The notes under the pieces: generated by a model
What the model was told of the DNA's origin: nothing
Databases searched by the model: none
What the model saw: the letters and a program-made list of their open reading frames with translations, nothing else
Shown here: piece after piece, positions 29,011 through 36,843 of the stretch
How the letters are laid out: each line of letters begins with the position of its first letter
Numbering within the stretch: the stretch's first letter is position 1
NCBI RefSeq assembly: GCF_900108275.1
Contig: NZ_FNVD01000007.1
Location: forward strand, 147,994-211,993
DNA: 64,000 nt
Reading direction: 5' to 3'
Origin: Jhaorihella thermophila
GTDB taxonomy: Bacteria; Pseudomonadota; Alphaproteobacteria; Rhodobacterales; Rhodobacteraceae
Made by a program: the position numbers and the translations under genes

Positions 29011-29766
29011 ATGGCGCGGCGTCCGGAACGCACCCGGTCGGAATTCTCGCTGGTGCACCTGCTGCCCAACATGATGACGATCGCGGCGATCTGCGCCGGC
29101 CTGACCGCAATCCGCGCGGGCGTCAACGGCGGCTTCGGTTCGGCGGTGCTGTTCATTCTCGCCGCCGGCGTTCTGGACGGTCTGGACGGGCGCGTCGCCC
29201 GTCTGCTGCGCAGCGATTCCAAGATGGGCGCGGAACTTGATTCGCTCGGGGACTTTCTGAACTTCGGGGTGGCGCCGGCGCTGATCATCTATTTCTGGGC
29301 GCTTCAGGACATGAGCCGCTTCGGCTGGATTTCGGTGCTGGTCTTTGCGGTTTGCTGCGTGCTGCGTCTGGCGCGGTTCAACGTGGCCGCAAAATCAGAA
29401 ACCCCGGACGAAAACCCCGGCTATTTCGTGGGCGTCCCCGCACCCGCCGGCGCGATGCTGGTGTTGCTGCCGATCTATCTGTTCTTCGCCTCGGACCGGG
29501 CGATCATGATGCCGGACCTCATGATCGCGCTCTACATGGTTCTGGTCGGCCTTCTGATGATCAGCCGTATCCCGACCTGGTCGTTCAAGACGGTCCGGAT
29601 TTCACGCGAGAACGTCAAGTTCCTGCTGGTCGGTTTCGCCTTTGTGGGTGCGGCGATCCTGACTTACGCCTGGGTCACCATGGTCGTGATCTGCGTCGTC
29701 TACGCCCTTTTGATCCTGTGGTCGGCGCTGACCCTGCGCCGACGACGGCACGATTCCTCTCCTTGA
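29011..29766 (+). CDS. pssA: CDP-diacylglycerol--serine O-phosphatidyltransferase
   Basis: Membrane enzyme forming phosphatidylserine from CDP-diacylglycerol and serine. The CDP-alcohol phosphotransferase motif DG-x2-AR-x8-G-x3-D-x3-D is complete (Asp59, Gly60, Ala63, Arg64, Gly73, Asp77, Asp81). 251 residues with about eight hydrophobic segments. Directly follows psd, so the two steps of PE synthesis are in one operon. Confidence 0.95.
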   Translation: MARRPERTRSEFSLVHLLPNMMTIAAICAGLTAIRAGVNGGFGSAVLFILAAGVLDGLDGRVARLLRSDSKMGAELDSLGDFLNFGVAPALIIYFWALQDMSRFGWISVLVFAVCCVLRLARFNVAAKSETPDENPGYFVGVPAPAGAMLVLLPIYLFFASDRAIMMPDLMIALYMVLVGLLMISRIPTWSFKTVRISRENVKFLLVGFAFVGAAILTYAWVTMVVICVVYALLILWSALTLRRRRHDSSP

Positions 29767-29797
29767 CCTTTTCCTCATTCCCACACGGCCTGAATTA

Positions 29798-30415
29798 ATG
29801 GAACTCAAAAACGTTCAAAGCAGTTACGCCCGCTGGGCGCCAATCTACGACAAGACTTTCGGCGCGGCGACCAATGCCGGGCGGCGGCGGGCCACCCGGT
29901 TCGTTAACGACCACGGCGGCGACGTGCTGGAGGTGGGCGTCGGCACCGGCCTGTCGCTTCCGCTCTACGGCCCGAACGTGAAAGTGACGGGCATCGATTT
30001 CAGCCAGGAGATGCTGCAGAAGGCCAAGCGCCGCGTGGCCGAGATGAACCTGCAGAACGTCACCGCCCTGCGCCGGATGGACGCGCGAGAGATGGACTTT
30101 CCTGATGAAAGCTTCGACATCGTGGTGGCGATGCATGTCCTGTCGGTCGTGCCCGAACCGGAACGCGTCATGTCCCGGATCGCGCGGGTCTGCCGCCCAG
30201 GCGGGCGCGTTGTCGTCACCAACCATTTCGCCCGCGACAAGGGCGTGATGGCGATGCTGGAACGCGCCCTGGCCCCGCTGGAGAGCCTGATCGGCTGGCA
30301 CTCGGATTTCGAGATCGACACCGTCCTGCAAGAACCCTCGCTCAAAGTCGAGACGCGCGAACAGCTGCCCCCGCTGGGGATGATGACCTTCCTCGTCCTG
30401 CGCAAGGACCGCTGA
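29798..30415 (+). CDS. pmtA: Phosphatidylethanolamine N-methyltransferase, Rhodobacter type
   Basis: Class I SAM methyltransferase expected to methylate PE three times to phosphatidylcholine. SAM motif I is LEVGVGTG (residues 44-51). The N-terminus (SSYARWAPIYDKTFGAATNAGRR) and the ending EQLPPLGMMTFLVLRKD match the soluble PmtA type first described in Rhodobacter sphaeroides. 205 residues. It lies 31 bp downstream of pssA, completing a PS-PE-PC pathway in one locus, which supports the substrate assignment. Confidence 0.9.
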   Translation: MELKNVQSSYARWAPIYDKTFGAATNAGRRRATRFVNDHGGDVLEVGVGTGLSLPLYGPNVKVTGIDFSQEMLQKAKRRVAEMNLQNVTALRRMDAREMDFPDESFDIVVAMHVLSVVPEPERVMSRIARVCRPGGRVVVTNHFARDKGVMAMLERALAPLESLIGWHSDFEIDTVLQEPSLKVETREQLPPLGMMTFLVLRKDR

Positions 30416-30453
30416 TCCGCGCCGCCCGCCAAACTGCACGCGGCGCACCCCAG

Positions 30454-30538
30454 CTTCATCTTGCCTCAAATACTCCGGGGGAGCGCGAGGGGGCAGCGCC
30501 CCCTCGCCCCGGTCGGATCGCGCAGGCGATCCGAAACC
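30454..30538 (-). repeat. Dispersed hairpin repeat, copy E (tail type I)
   Basis: Read on the minus strand it starts 50 bp after the stop of the GNAT gene. Hairpin 1 is CGGATCGC-ctgc-GCGATCCG, hairpin 2 is GCGAGGGGGC-gct-GCCCCCTCGC, then GCTCCCCCGGAGTATTT and the tail GAGGCAAGATGAAG. It lies between convergent pmtA and the GNAT gene. Confidence 0.9.
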
Positions 30539-30588
30539 TTCGGTCACGCCCAAGACAGCACATGACACGGCAAGTGTCGCCGGCGGCC

Positions 30589-31188
30589 TCAGGGCCGGAA
30601 GATCGGCACATGCGGGCCGGCCGTTTCGGGGAAACCGTCGGTCAGCCGCGGATCGTCCGCGATCTCCACCTGCTGGCGCACCGGCATGAACCCGCTGCGG
30701 CGGTAAAAGGACAGCGCGCCGGGATGGTCAAGCGTGCAGGTATGCACATGAAACCGCCCGATCGGCCGCGCCCAGGCCCGCGTGATCGCCTCGTTCATCA
30801 GAAACCGCCCCGCCCCGGTGCCTATCAGCGCCGGAGTCACGCCCAGAAAGGCCAGCTCGCACTCGCCGGGCTCGCGAAAGTCCAGTTCCAGCAGACCCTC
30901 GGCCCGGTCGCCGCGAAACAGGCCATATACCTCCACATCCGGGTCGCGGATGATCTCGGCAAGCGCCTCCTGCGGCATCCGCAGGCGCGAAAACCACAGC
31001 CAGTCCAGCGCGCCGACCCGGGTAAAGAGATCGCGATACCAGTCAGGTTCGGGATCGCGCACGCGGCGCAACTCCAGCCCGTCGGGCGCGGGCACCGGGC
31101 GCAGGGGGGCGGGTTCGCGCATCTCCAGATGCGTGACGATCGCGGCCACCTTTCCGGGGGGGATATCGTGGAACCCGTCGCCCAGCAT
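30589..31188 (-). CDS. GNAT family N-acetyltransferase
   Basis: 199 residues. Motif A is LAFLGVTPALIGTGAGRFLMNEAI, and the C-terminal HVHTCTLDHPGALSFYRRSGF is the usual end of the GNAT fold. The acceptor is unknown. The ATG overlaps the stop of the adenosine kinase gene (TGATG), so it is the last gene of the nth - adenosine kinase - GNAT operon. Repeat copy E lies just downstream. Confidence 0.87.
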   Translation of the reverse strand: MLGDGFHDIPPGKVAAIVTHLEMREPAPLRPVPAPDGLELRRVRDPEPDWYRDLFTRVGALDWLWFSRLRMPQEALAEIIRDPDVEVYGLFRGDRAEGLLELDFREPGECELAFLGVTPALIGTGAGRFLMNEAITRAWARPIGRFHVHTCTLDHPGALSFYRRSGFMPVRQQVEIADDPRLTDGFPETAGPHVPIFRP

Positions 31189-32177
31189 CACACCAGCCCC
31201 TCGGCACGCAACAATTCCAGCACGTTCGCGTCGGGGCGCGGGCCGACATGGCCGATCACCTCGTGCGCGCAGACGACACCCATGCGCGCGCAGGTCTCCA
31301 CGTCGCGCCCGGTGGCCATGCCAAACAGGAACCCCGCGGCGAACTGGTCGCCCGCCCCGGTCGTGTCCACCGGGTCGATCCGCTGCACCGGCACGTCGGT
31401 GCGCACCGTGCCCTCCATCACGCTGACCCCTTCGCCCGAGCGCGTGCAGACCACCAGCGGGCACAGCGCCGCCGTCAGCACCAGCGCGTCGTCGATGTGG
31501 TCGCTCTGAAACAGCGACTGGATCTCTTCCTCGTTGCCGATCACGAAATCCATCTCGTGTTCGATCAGCGACAGGAAATCGGTCCGATGCCGGTCCACGC
31601 AGAACGGATCGCTGAGCGAGATCCCCACGCGCCCCCCGCCCTTGCGGCAGTCGCGCGCGGCCTCCAGAAACGCCGCCTTGCCCTTGTCCTTGTCGAACAG
31701 ATAGCCTTCGAGAAACATGATCCCGGCCCGGCCCGCCACGTCCGACGGCACGTCCTGTGAACTCAGCTCGGCCGAGATGCCCAGATAGGTGTTCATCGAC
31801 CGCTCGCCATCGGGCGATACGAAGATCATCGAGCGCGAGGTCGGCAGCTCTCCGTTCGGCACCGGGGGATTGACGAAATCCACCCCGTCCTCGTTCATCG
31901 CGTCGGCGTAGAAATGACCCAGCTCGTCATCGGCCACCCGCCCGATGAAGGCGGTCTGAAGCCCCAACGCGCCGGCCCCGGCAATGGTGTTGGCGACCGA
32001 CCCGCCCGGCGCCTGCACCCGGTCGCGCATGGCCGCAAACAGAGCCTCCGACCGGTCGCGGTCCACCAGCTGCATGATGCCCTTCTCGATCCCGTTCTCG
32101 GCCAGAAAGGCATCGTCGCCATGGGAAATCACATCGACCACGGCGTTGCCGATGCCGACGAGCTGATAGGTCTTCAT
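31188..32177 (-). CDS. Adenosine kinase / PfkB family sugar kinase
   Basis: 329-residue ribokinase-like enzyme. The PfkB signature 2 DTTGAGDQFAAGF (catalytic Asp in the GAGD loop) and the N-terminal substrate glycine pair GGSVANTIAGAGALG are present. The start MKTYQLVGIGNAVVDVISHGDD and the FVNPPVPNGELPTSRS region match alphaproteobacterial proteins annotated adenosine kinase, which make AMP from adenosine; other nucleoside or sugar substrates cannot be excluded. The start overlaps the nth stop as ATGA. Confidence 0.85.
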   Translation of the reverse strand: MKTYQLVGIGNAVVDVISHGDDAFLAENGIEKGIMQLVDRDRSEALFAAMRDRVQAPGGSVANTIAGAGALGLQTAFIGRVADDELGHFYADAMNEDGVDFVNPPVPNGELPTSRSMIFVSPDGERSMNTYLGISAELSSQDVPSDVAGRAGIMFLEGYLFDKDKGKAAFLEAARDCRKGGGRVGISLSDPFCVDRHRTDFLSLIEHEMDFVIGNEEEIQSLFQSDHIDDALVLTAALCPLVVCTRSGEGVSVMEGTVRTDVPVQRIDPVDTTGAGDQFAAGFLFGMATGRDVETCARMGVVCAHEVIGHVGPRPDANVLELLRAEGLV

Positions 32178-32818
32178 AGGTTCTTGTCCTCGTATGGGCA
32201 GAGATCGCGGATCAGGCAGTTGGCGCAGGCCGGCTTGCGCGCGCGGCAGACATAGCGGCCGTGCAGGATCAGCCAGTGATGGGCGTGCAACAGGAAGTCC
32301 ACCGGCACATTGTCCTCGATGGCGCGTTCGACGGCATTGACGTCCTTTCCCACCGCGATGCCGGTGCGGTTGCCGACGCGAAAGATATGCGTGTCCACCG
32401 CCTGCGCCGGAAAGTGCCACCACATATTCAGCACCACATTCGCCGTCTTGCGCCCCACGCCTGGCAGCGCCTGCAGGGCGGCGCGGGAATTGGGCACCTC
32501 GCCGCCATAGTCATCGACGAGGATGCGGGCCATCCTGATGATGTTCTTCGCCTTGTTGCGGTAAAGGCCGATCGTCTTGATGTGCTCGATCAGCCCCTCT
32601 TCGCCCAGATCCAGCATCTGCTGCGGGGTACGGACGCGGGCAAACAGCGGCCGCGTGGCTTTGTTCACCCCCGCATCCGTGGCCTGTGCGCTGAGCGTCA
32701 CCGCCACCAGAAGGGTGTAGGCATTGACATGCTCCAGCTCGCCCTTGGGTTCGGGGTCGGCCGCGTGGAACCGGGTAAAGATCTTGCGGATCGTGTGGTA
32801 ATCGAGTTGCTGTGCCAT
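32174..32818 (-). CDS. nth: Endonuclease III (DNA glycosylase/AP lyase)
   Basis: Base-excision repair enzyme for oxidised pyrimidines. The 214 residues contain the helix-hairpin-helix LPGVGRKTANVVL with catalytic Lys124, the catalytic Asp142 in VDTHIFRVGNR, and a C-terminal 4Fe-4S cluster with Cys191, 198, 201 and 207 (C-x6-C-x2-C-x5-C). I start at MAQQLDYHTI; the frame runs on upstream without conservation. Divergent from the Ada-like methyltransferase gene, so two DNA repair genes share a 95-bp promoter region. Confidence 0.95.
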   Translation of the reverse strand: MAQQLDYHTIRKIFTRFHAADPEPKGELEHVNAYTLLVAVTLSAQATDAGVNKATRPLFARVRTPQQMLDLGEEGLIEHIKTIGLYRNKAKNIIRMARILVDDYGGEVPNSRAALQALPGVGRKTANVVLNMWWHFPAQAVDTHIFRVGNRTGIAVGKDVNAVERAIEDNVPVDFLLHAHHWLILHGRYVCRARKPACANCLIRDLCPYEDKNL

Positions 32819-32913
32819 CGCCCGCCTTGATGCCGCAGCCCAGTCGCCGCCGCAACCGCCAAAAGCGCAGCTTTCGGGTCGCGGAGGCGGAGGCGGGTCG
32901 CTAGATTCGCGGT

Positions 32914-33774
32914 ATGGATACACCGGAGAACGCGATGACCATGGCCGAGACCGAAGAGGGCTATCACTACAACGTGGTGCGGCGCGCCATCGACCTGATC
33001 GACGCGGGCGGCGAAACCCTGTCGCTCGAAGATCTGGCGGCGCGGATGAACATGAGCCCGGCGCATTTCCAGCGGGTTTTTTCGCGCTGGGTGGGCGTCA
33101 GCCCGAAACGCTATCAGCAATATCTGACCCTGGGCCATGCCAAGCGGCTGCTGCATGAGCGGTTCACGACGCTGGAGGCCGCGCACAACCTCGGGCTGTC
33201 TGGCACGGGCAGGCTGCACGACCTGTTCCTGCGCTGGGAGGCGATGAGCCCCGGCGAATATGCCCGTCAGGGCGAGGGGCTGAAGATCCGCTGGGGCTGG
33301 TTCGACAGCCCGTTCGGGCCCGCGCTGGCCATGGGCACGGCACGGGGTTTGTGCGGGCTGGCCTTTGCCGCCGAAACCGGGGCCGAGGCTGCGATGCAGG
33401 ACATGATGGCGCGCTGGCCCAGGGCGCGGTTCGTGGAAGACCCCGAGGCGCTCCATGGCTGGGTCACGGCGGCCTTCGAACGAAAGGGCGAGACTGCGCT
33501 GCACATGATCGGCGCGCCCTTCCAAATCAAGGTATGGGAGGCGCTTTTGCAGATCCCATCGGGTCATGTGACCACCTATTCGGAAATCGCCCAGGCCGTG
33601 GGCAACCCTCGCGCGGTGCGGGCGGTGGGCACGGCGGTCGGGCGCAATCCGGTCAGCTGGCTGATCCCCTGCCACCGGGCGCTGCGCAAATCCGGGGCCT
33701 TGGGCGGCTATCACTGGGGGCTGCCGGTCAAGCGGGCGATGCTGGCCTGGGAGGCGGCACGCGCCGAAGGCTGA
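32914..33774 (+). CDS. Bifunctional AraC-type HTH / O6-methylguanine-DNA methyltransferase (Ada-like, no N-Ada domain)
   Basis: 286 residues. An AraC-type helix-turn-helix (about 20-115, SLEDLAARMNMSPAHFQRVFSRW) is fused to a methylguanine-DNA methyltransferase with the acceptor Cys253 in IPCHR and the preceding GRNPVSWL. The zinc/Cys N-terminal domain of E. coli Ada, which senses methylphosphotriesters, is absent. It repairs O6-methylguanine by suicide transfer and may regulate genes; how it would be switched on without the N-Ada domain is unclear. Divergent from nth. Confidence 0.9.
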   Translation: MDTPENAMTMAETEEGYHYNVVRRAIDLIDAGGETLSLEDLAARMNMSPAHFQRVFSRWVGVSPKRYQQYLTLGHAKRLLHERFTTLEAAHNLGLSGTGRLHDLFLRWEAMSPGEYARQGEGLKIRWGWFDSPFGPALAMGTARGLCGLAFAAETGAEAAMQDMMARWPRARFVEDPEALHGWVTAAFERKGETALHMIGAPFQIKVWEALLQIPSGHVTTYSEIAQAVGNPRAVRAVGTAVGRNPVSWLIPCHRALRKSGALGGYHWGLPVKRAMLAWEAARAEG

Positions 33775-33815
33775 CCGCCATCGGCGGCGAATTGCCGGCT
33801 GATGCCTGTTCCGCC

Positions 33816-33846
33816 TTGCCCGGCGCGGCGGCAGGGGCGATATAAT
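33816..33846 (+). promoter_or_regulatory. Sigma70-type promoter candidate for the OmpA lipoprotein gene
   Basis: A perfect TATAAT (33841-33846) with TTGCCC 19 bp upstream (33816-33821), 58 bp before the ATG. The spacing is longer than the ideal 17 bp, so only the -10 is strong evidence. Confidence 0.4.
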
Positions 33847-33904
33847 CGCGTGCAATCAATCCGGTGACCGGACAAGAACGGGCAGAGCAGAAAGGTTCCC
33901 CGAC

Positions 33905-34570
33905 ATGAAGACGATCAAGATTTCGGCCGCACTGGCGCTGAGCGCCGCGCTGGGGCTGAGTGCCTGCAACGATCCCGCGCAGCTGGCGGTGAACACCGAT
34001 CCGCAGAAGAACACCAAACAGGGCGCCATCGCCGGCGGCATCATCGGCGCGGGGCTGGGCGCGATCTCGGGCGCATCGAACAAGACCACTGCGGTTCTGG
34101 GCGGCGCGGCGGCGGGCGCGATCCTGGGCGGCGCGATCGGGGCGTCGCTGGACCAGCAGGCGGCCGAACTGCGCCAGCAGCTGGCCAGCGAGGGCATCAC
34201 CGTCACCAATACGGGCGACCGGTTGGTCGTGTCGCTGCCGCAGGACATCACCTTTGCCACCGACAGTTTCACGGTGCGCGACAACCTGCGCCCCGACCTT
34301 GCGCGCCTGTCGCAGCATCTGAACAAATACCCCAAGTCCACCGTGCAGGTGATCGGCCACACCGACAGCGACGGCGATGCGGCCTACAACCAGCAACTGT
34401 CCGAGCGCCGGGCCGCGGCGGTTGCGGCGGAACTGGAGCAGAACGGCGTTTCGGTCTATCGGATCGTCACCATCGGCCGGGGCGAAGAGCAGCCGATTGC
34501 ATCGAACCTGACCGAGGAAGGCAAGGCGCGAAACCGGCGGGTTGAGATCGTCATCATACCGCAGAAGTGA
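33905..34570 (+). CDS. OmpA-family outer membrane lipoprotein with glycine zipper (YiaD-like)
   Basis: 221 residues. The lipoprotein signal ends in the lipobox LSAC with Cys21. Residues about 40-85 form a glycine zipper (GGIIGAGLGAISGAS, GGAAAGAILGGAIG), followed by an OmpA/MotB peptidoglycan-binding domain (about 105-220) with TFATDSF, IGHTDSDGDAAYNQQLSERRA and ARNRRVEI. It should anchor the outer membrane to peptidoglycan. A TATAAT lies upstream. The flavin reductase gene follows 34 bp later. Confidence 0.92.
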   Translation: MKTIKISAALALSAALGLSACNDPAQLAVNTDPQKNTKQGAIAGGIIGAGLGAISGASNKTTAVLGGAAAGAILGGAIGASLDQQAAELRQQLASEGITVTNTGDRLVVSLPQDITFATDSFTVRDNLRPDLARLSQHLNKYPKSTVQVIGHTDSDGDAAYNQQLSERRAAAVAAELEQNGVSVYRIVTIGRGEEQPIASNLTEEGKARNRRVEIVIIPQK

Positions 34571-34604
34571 CGGCCGGGGCATAATACGGCGAAAGGGGGA
34601 AGGC

Positions 34605-35183
34605 ATGAGCGATCCGGTTCTTCTGGGCATCTGCGGCGCGCTGCGGCGGGAATCGACCAACCGAAAGCTGTTGCGCGAGGCGGCGCGGCTGTTCGGCCCC
34701 TGCGACTATGTCGAGGCCGATCTGCGCCTGCCGCTGTTCGATGCCGACCTTCAGGAGGCCGAGGGCATACCGGTCGAGGTTCAGCGGCTGGCCGATCAGG
34801 TGGCGGCGGCGGACGCGGTGGTGATTTCGACGCCGGAATACAACAAGGCGCCGCCCGGCGTGCTGAAGAATGCGCTGGACTGGATCAGCCGAACCGAGGG
34901 CAAGCCCTGGCAGAACAAGCCGGTGGCGGTAATGTCGGCGGCAGCCGGGCGCGCAGGCGGCGAGCGGGCGCAGTCGCTCCTGCGGCTTTACATGGTGCCG
35001 TTCCAGACCCGAATCCTGCAGGGGCCGGAGTTGCATGTGGCCGACAGCGCGGCGCAGTTCGATGCGGCGGGGCGGCTCGTCAGCGAGCGTTATGCGCGGG
35101 TGCTGGGGCAGCTGATGGCGAAACTGCGCGCCGAGATTGAGTGCTGCGGCCGAGGACGGGGCGAGACAGGTTCGGATCGCTGA
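34605..35183 (+). CDS. NADPH-dependent FMN reductase family protein; 3' end formed by repeat copy F
   Basis: 192-residue flavodoxin-like oxidoreductase (NADPH-dependent FMN reductase/ArsH-like/ChrR group). Features are ICGALRRESTNRKLL (phosphate loop for FMN), VVISTPEYNKAPPGVLKNALDW and KPVAVMSAAAGRAGG. It probably reduces FMN or quinones in the cytosol. I start at MSDPVLLGIC behind AGGGGGAAGG. The last codons (GSDR-stop) are encoded by the first hairpin of repeat copy F: the stop TGA lies in its loop, so the native C-terminus may have been replaced. Confidence 0.87.
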   Translation: MSDPVLLGICGALRRESTNRKLLREAARLFGPCDYVEADLRLPLFDADLQEAEGIPVEVQRLADQVAAADAVVISTPEYNKAPPGVLKNALDWISRTEGKPWQNKPVAVMSAAAGRAGGERAQSLLRLYMVPFQTRILQGPELHVADSAAQFDAAGRLVSERYARVLGQLMAKLRAEIECCGRGRGETGSDR

Positions 35184-35251
35184 CGCGATCCGACCGACGC
35201 GGGGGCTCCGCCCCCGCACCCCTGGGGTATTTGCAACCAGAAAGAAGCAGG
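35169..35251 (+). repeat. Dispersed hairpin repeat, copy F (tail type II), overlapping a CDS end
   Basis: Hairpin 1 is CGGATCGC-tgac-GCGATCCG, hairpin 2 is GCGGGGGC-tcc-GCCCCCGC, then ACCCCTGGGGTATTT and the tail GCAACCAGAAAGAAGCAG. The first 15 bp lie within the flavin reductase gene and supply its stop. The opposite side is the 3' end of convergent smpB. Confidence 0.9.
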
Positions 35252-35323
35252 AGCCGGAAAAGCGCCGAAGCCAGCGAGTCCGGATGCGGTTGCGGCGGGC
35301 TGTGGCAGCGGGGCTTGCGCCGG

Positions 35324-35800
35324 TCAGCCGTGGTCCTTGAGCAGGCGCTGTTTCTGACGCGTCCAGTCGCGTTTGGCCTGTGTTTCGCGCTTGTCGTGAA
35401 TCTTCTTGCCGCGGGCGATGCCGAGCTTGAGCTTGGCCAGGCCCTTGTGGTTGAAGTAGAGCACGAGCGGCACCAGCGTCATGCCCTTGCGCCGGGTCGC
35501 GTTCCAGAGATCGGCCAGTTCCTTGCGGCTGACCAGAAGTTTGCGCCGGCGGCGTTCCGCGTGGCCGAAGGTTTTCGCCTGTTCGTAGGGGGGGATGTAG
35601 CTGTTGACCAGCCACAGTTCCCCGTCTTCGACCGCCGCGTAGCTTTCGGCGATGTTGGCGCCGTTTTCGCGCAGGGATTTCACCTCGGACCCTTCAAGCA
35701 CGATGCCGCATTCGATATCGTCTTCGATCGCGTAATCGAAGCGGGCGCGCCGGTTCTCGGCGATCACCTTGTAGTTGGGGTCGGGTTTCTTCCTGGCCAT
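35324..35800 (-). CDS. smpB: SsrA-binding protein SmpB
   Basis: RNA-binding partner of tmRNA in ribosome rescue. The 158-residue protein has the OB-fold core [30 protein letters not shown], the GANIAESYA strand and the basic C-terminal tail ([18 protein letters not shown]) that enters the A site. Length is normal. Convergent with the flavin reductase gene through repeat copy F. No tmRNA gene is in the window. Confidence 0.96.
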   Translation of the reverse strand: MARKKPDPNYKVIAENRRARFDYAIEDDIECGIVLEGSEVKSLRENGANIAESYAAVEDGELWLVNSYIPPYEQAKTFGHAERRRRKLLVSRKELADLWNATRRKGMTLVPLVLYFNHKGLAKLKLGIARGKKIHDKRETQAKRDWTRQKQRLLKDHG

Positions 35801-35878
35801 GGCGCAGAGGTTTAGGCGCAGCCCGCGGGCGGTGCAAGCGGGATCGGCGCGGCAAGGTCCGGGGCGGACCGGGGTGCA

Positions 35879-36697
35879 TCAGTCGCCCAGCTTGGCATGC
35901 ACCTCGTCCAGATCGATTTCGCCCACCGGCATCTTGTTGGCGGGGTTTTCGAAGTCGTATTTGAACAGTTCGAAATCGCGCTTGTAGATTTCGTAGACGA
36001 GATGCATCGACAGATCGTCGAAATAATCCTCCACCGGGTGGGCGCGTTTCGGTCCATGCCCTTCGGATTCGTTGAAACGCGGAATCTCGTCCAGGTTTAC
36101 CGGGTGCGGCGTTTCTGTATTGTCCAGAACCTTTTGCATGCCCTCGTTGAATTTTTCGGTCCAGAAGATGTGGTCATAGCGCCCGCCGTTCACGATGAAG
36201 GTCGAGATGTGACCCGACATGGCCGACCAGTGAATGTCAGGATCCATCGGCCGACGCCAGCGGATCGTGTCTCGCGCAAAGAGCAGAAACCGGCGGAAGC
36301 TGCGGATCTGGTCGAATTCCTGCTTGCCGTCGTCGCCGCCGACCTCGATCCCGTATTCGTAGATCAGCTTGGGCACCAGATTGCCGCGATAGCGTTTGCC
36401 GTTGCGCTGGATGCCGCAGATCTTGTCGAAGAAGGACGACAGGACCCGGGTGTAGGGGTTGCGCACGCAGGTGAAGGCATAGGATTTGTGCGCCCGGACA
36501 TTTTCCGTGATCGGACCCTGGCTGGATTCGAACGCCCATTTGTGCAGGCCGTCCTGCGCGTCATGAATGTCGCCGTCGAAGAACCGGCCGTGATCGGAGT
36601 AATACATGATCTGGCCGATGGTCGAGCAGGCGCATTTCGGCACCACGCGATAGACCATGCTTTCGCTTTCCGTCATCCAGGTGCCGGGGAAACCCAT
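35879..36697 (-). CDS. Sulfotransferase family 2 (carbohydrate-type) protein
   Basis: 272 residues. The PAPS 5'-phosphosulfate-binding loop is PKCACSTIGQ (20-29), and the 3'-phosphate-binding motif is VRNPYTRVLSSFF (78-90). Both match the Sulfotransfer_2 family of carbohydrate sulfotransferases (HNK-1/chondroitin type), rare but known in bacteria. No signal peptide or TM segment is seen, so it should act in the cytosol, on a glycan precursor or cell-surface polymer before export. Divergent from a GT14-like glycosyltransferase gene, which supports a role in a sulfated glycan. Confidence 0.8.
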   Translation of the reverse strand: MGFPGTWMTESESMVYRVVPKCACSTIGQIMYYSDHGRFFDGDIHDAQDGLHKWAFESSQGPITENVRAHKSYAFTCVRNPYTRVLSSFFDKICGIQRNGKRYRGNLVPKLIYEYGIEVGGDDGKQEFDQIRSFRRFLLFARDTIRWRRPMDPDIHWSAMSGHISTFIVNGGRYDHIFWTEKFNEGMQKVLDNTETPHPVNLDEIPRFNESEGHGPKRAHPVEDYFDDLSMHLVYEIYKRDFELFKYDFENPANKMPVGEIDLDEVHAKLGD

Positions 36698-36843
36698 GTC
36701 GCTCGCCTCCTGTTCCCGCTTCTTGTCTGTCTGGTCTCACAACGGGCTCTGTTTCAGAAAACCAGACAATAGCTGTTTATTCAATCACCGTTCATCAGTA
36801 TCAAGGCAGACAAGGGGCAGGAAGAAGAGAACATCGTTCCACA
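36698..36843. promoter_or_regulatory. Divergent, AT-richer promoter region between sulfotransferase and glycosyltransferase genes
   Basis: The 146-bp gap is visibly richer in A/T than its surroundings (CAATAGCTGTTTATTCAATC, about 36767-36786). No unambiguous -35/-10 pair or dyad was found. The arrangement suggests shared control of the two genes. Confidence 0.35.
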
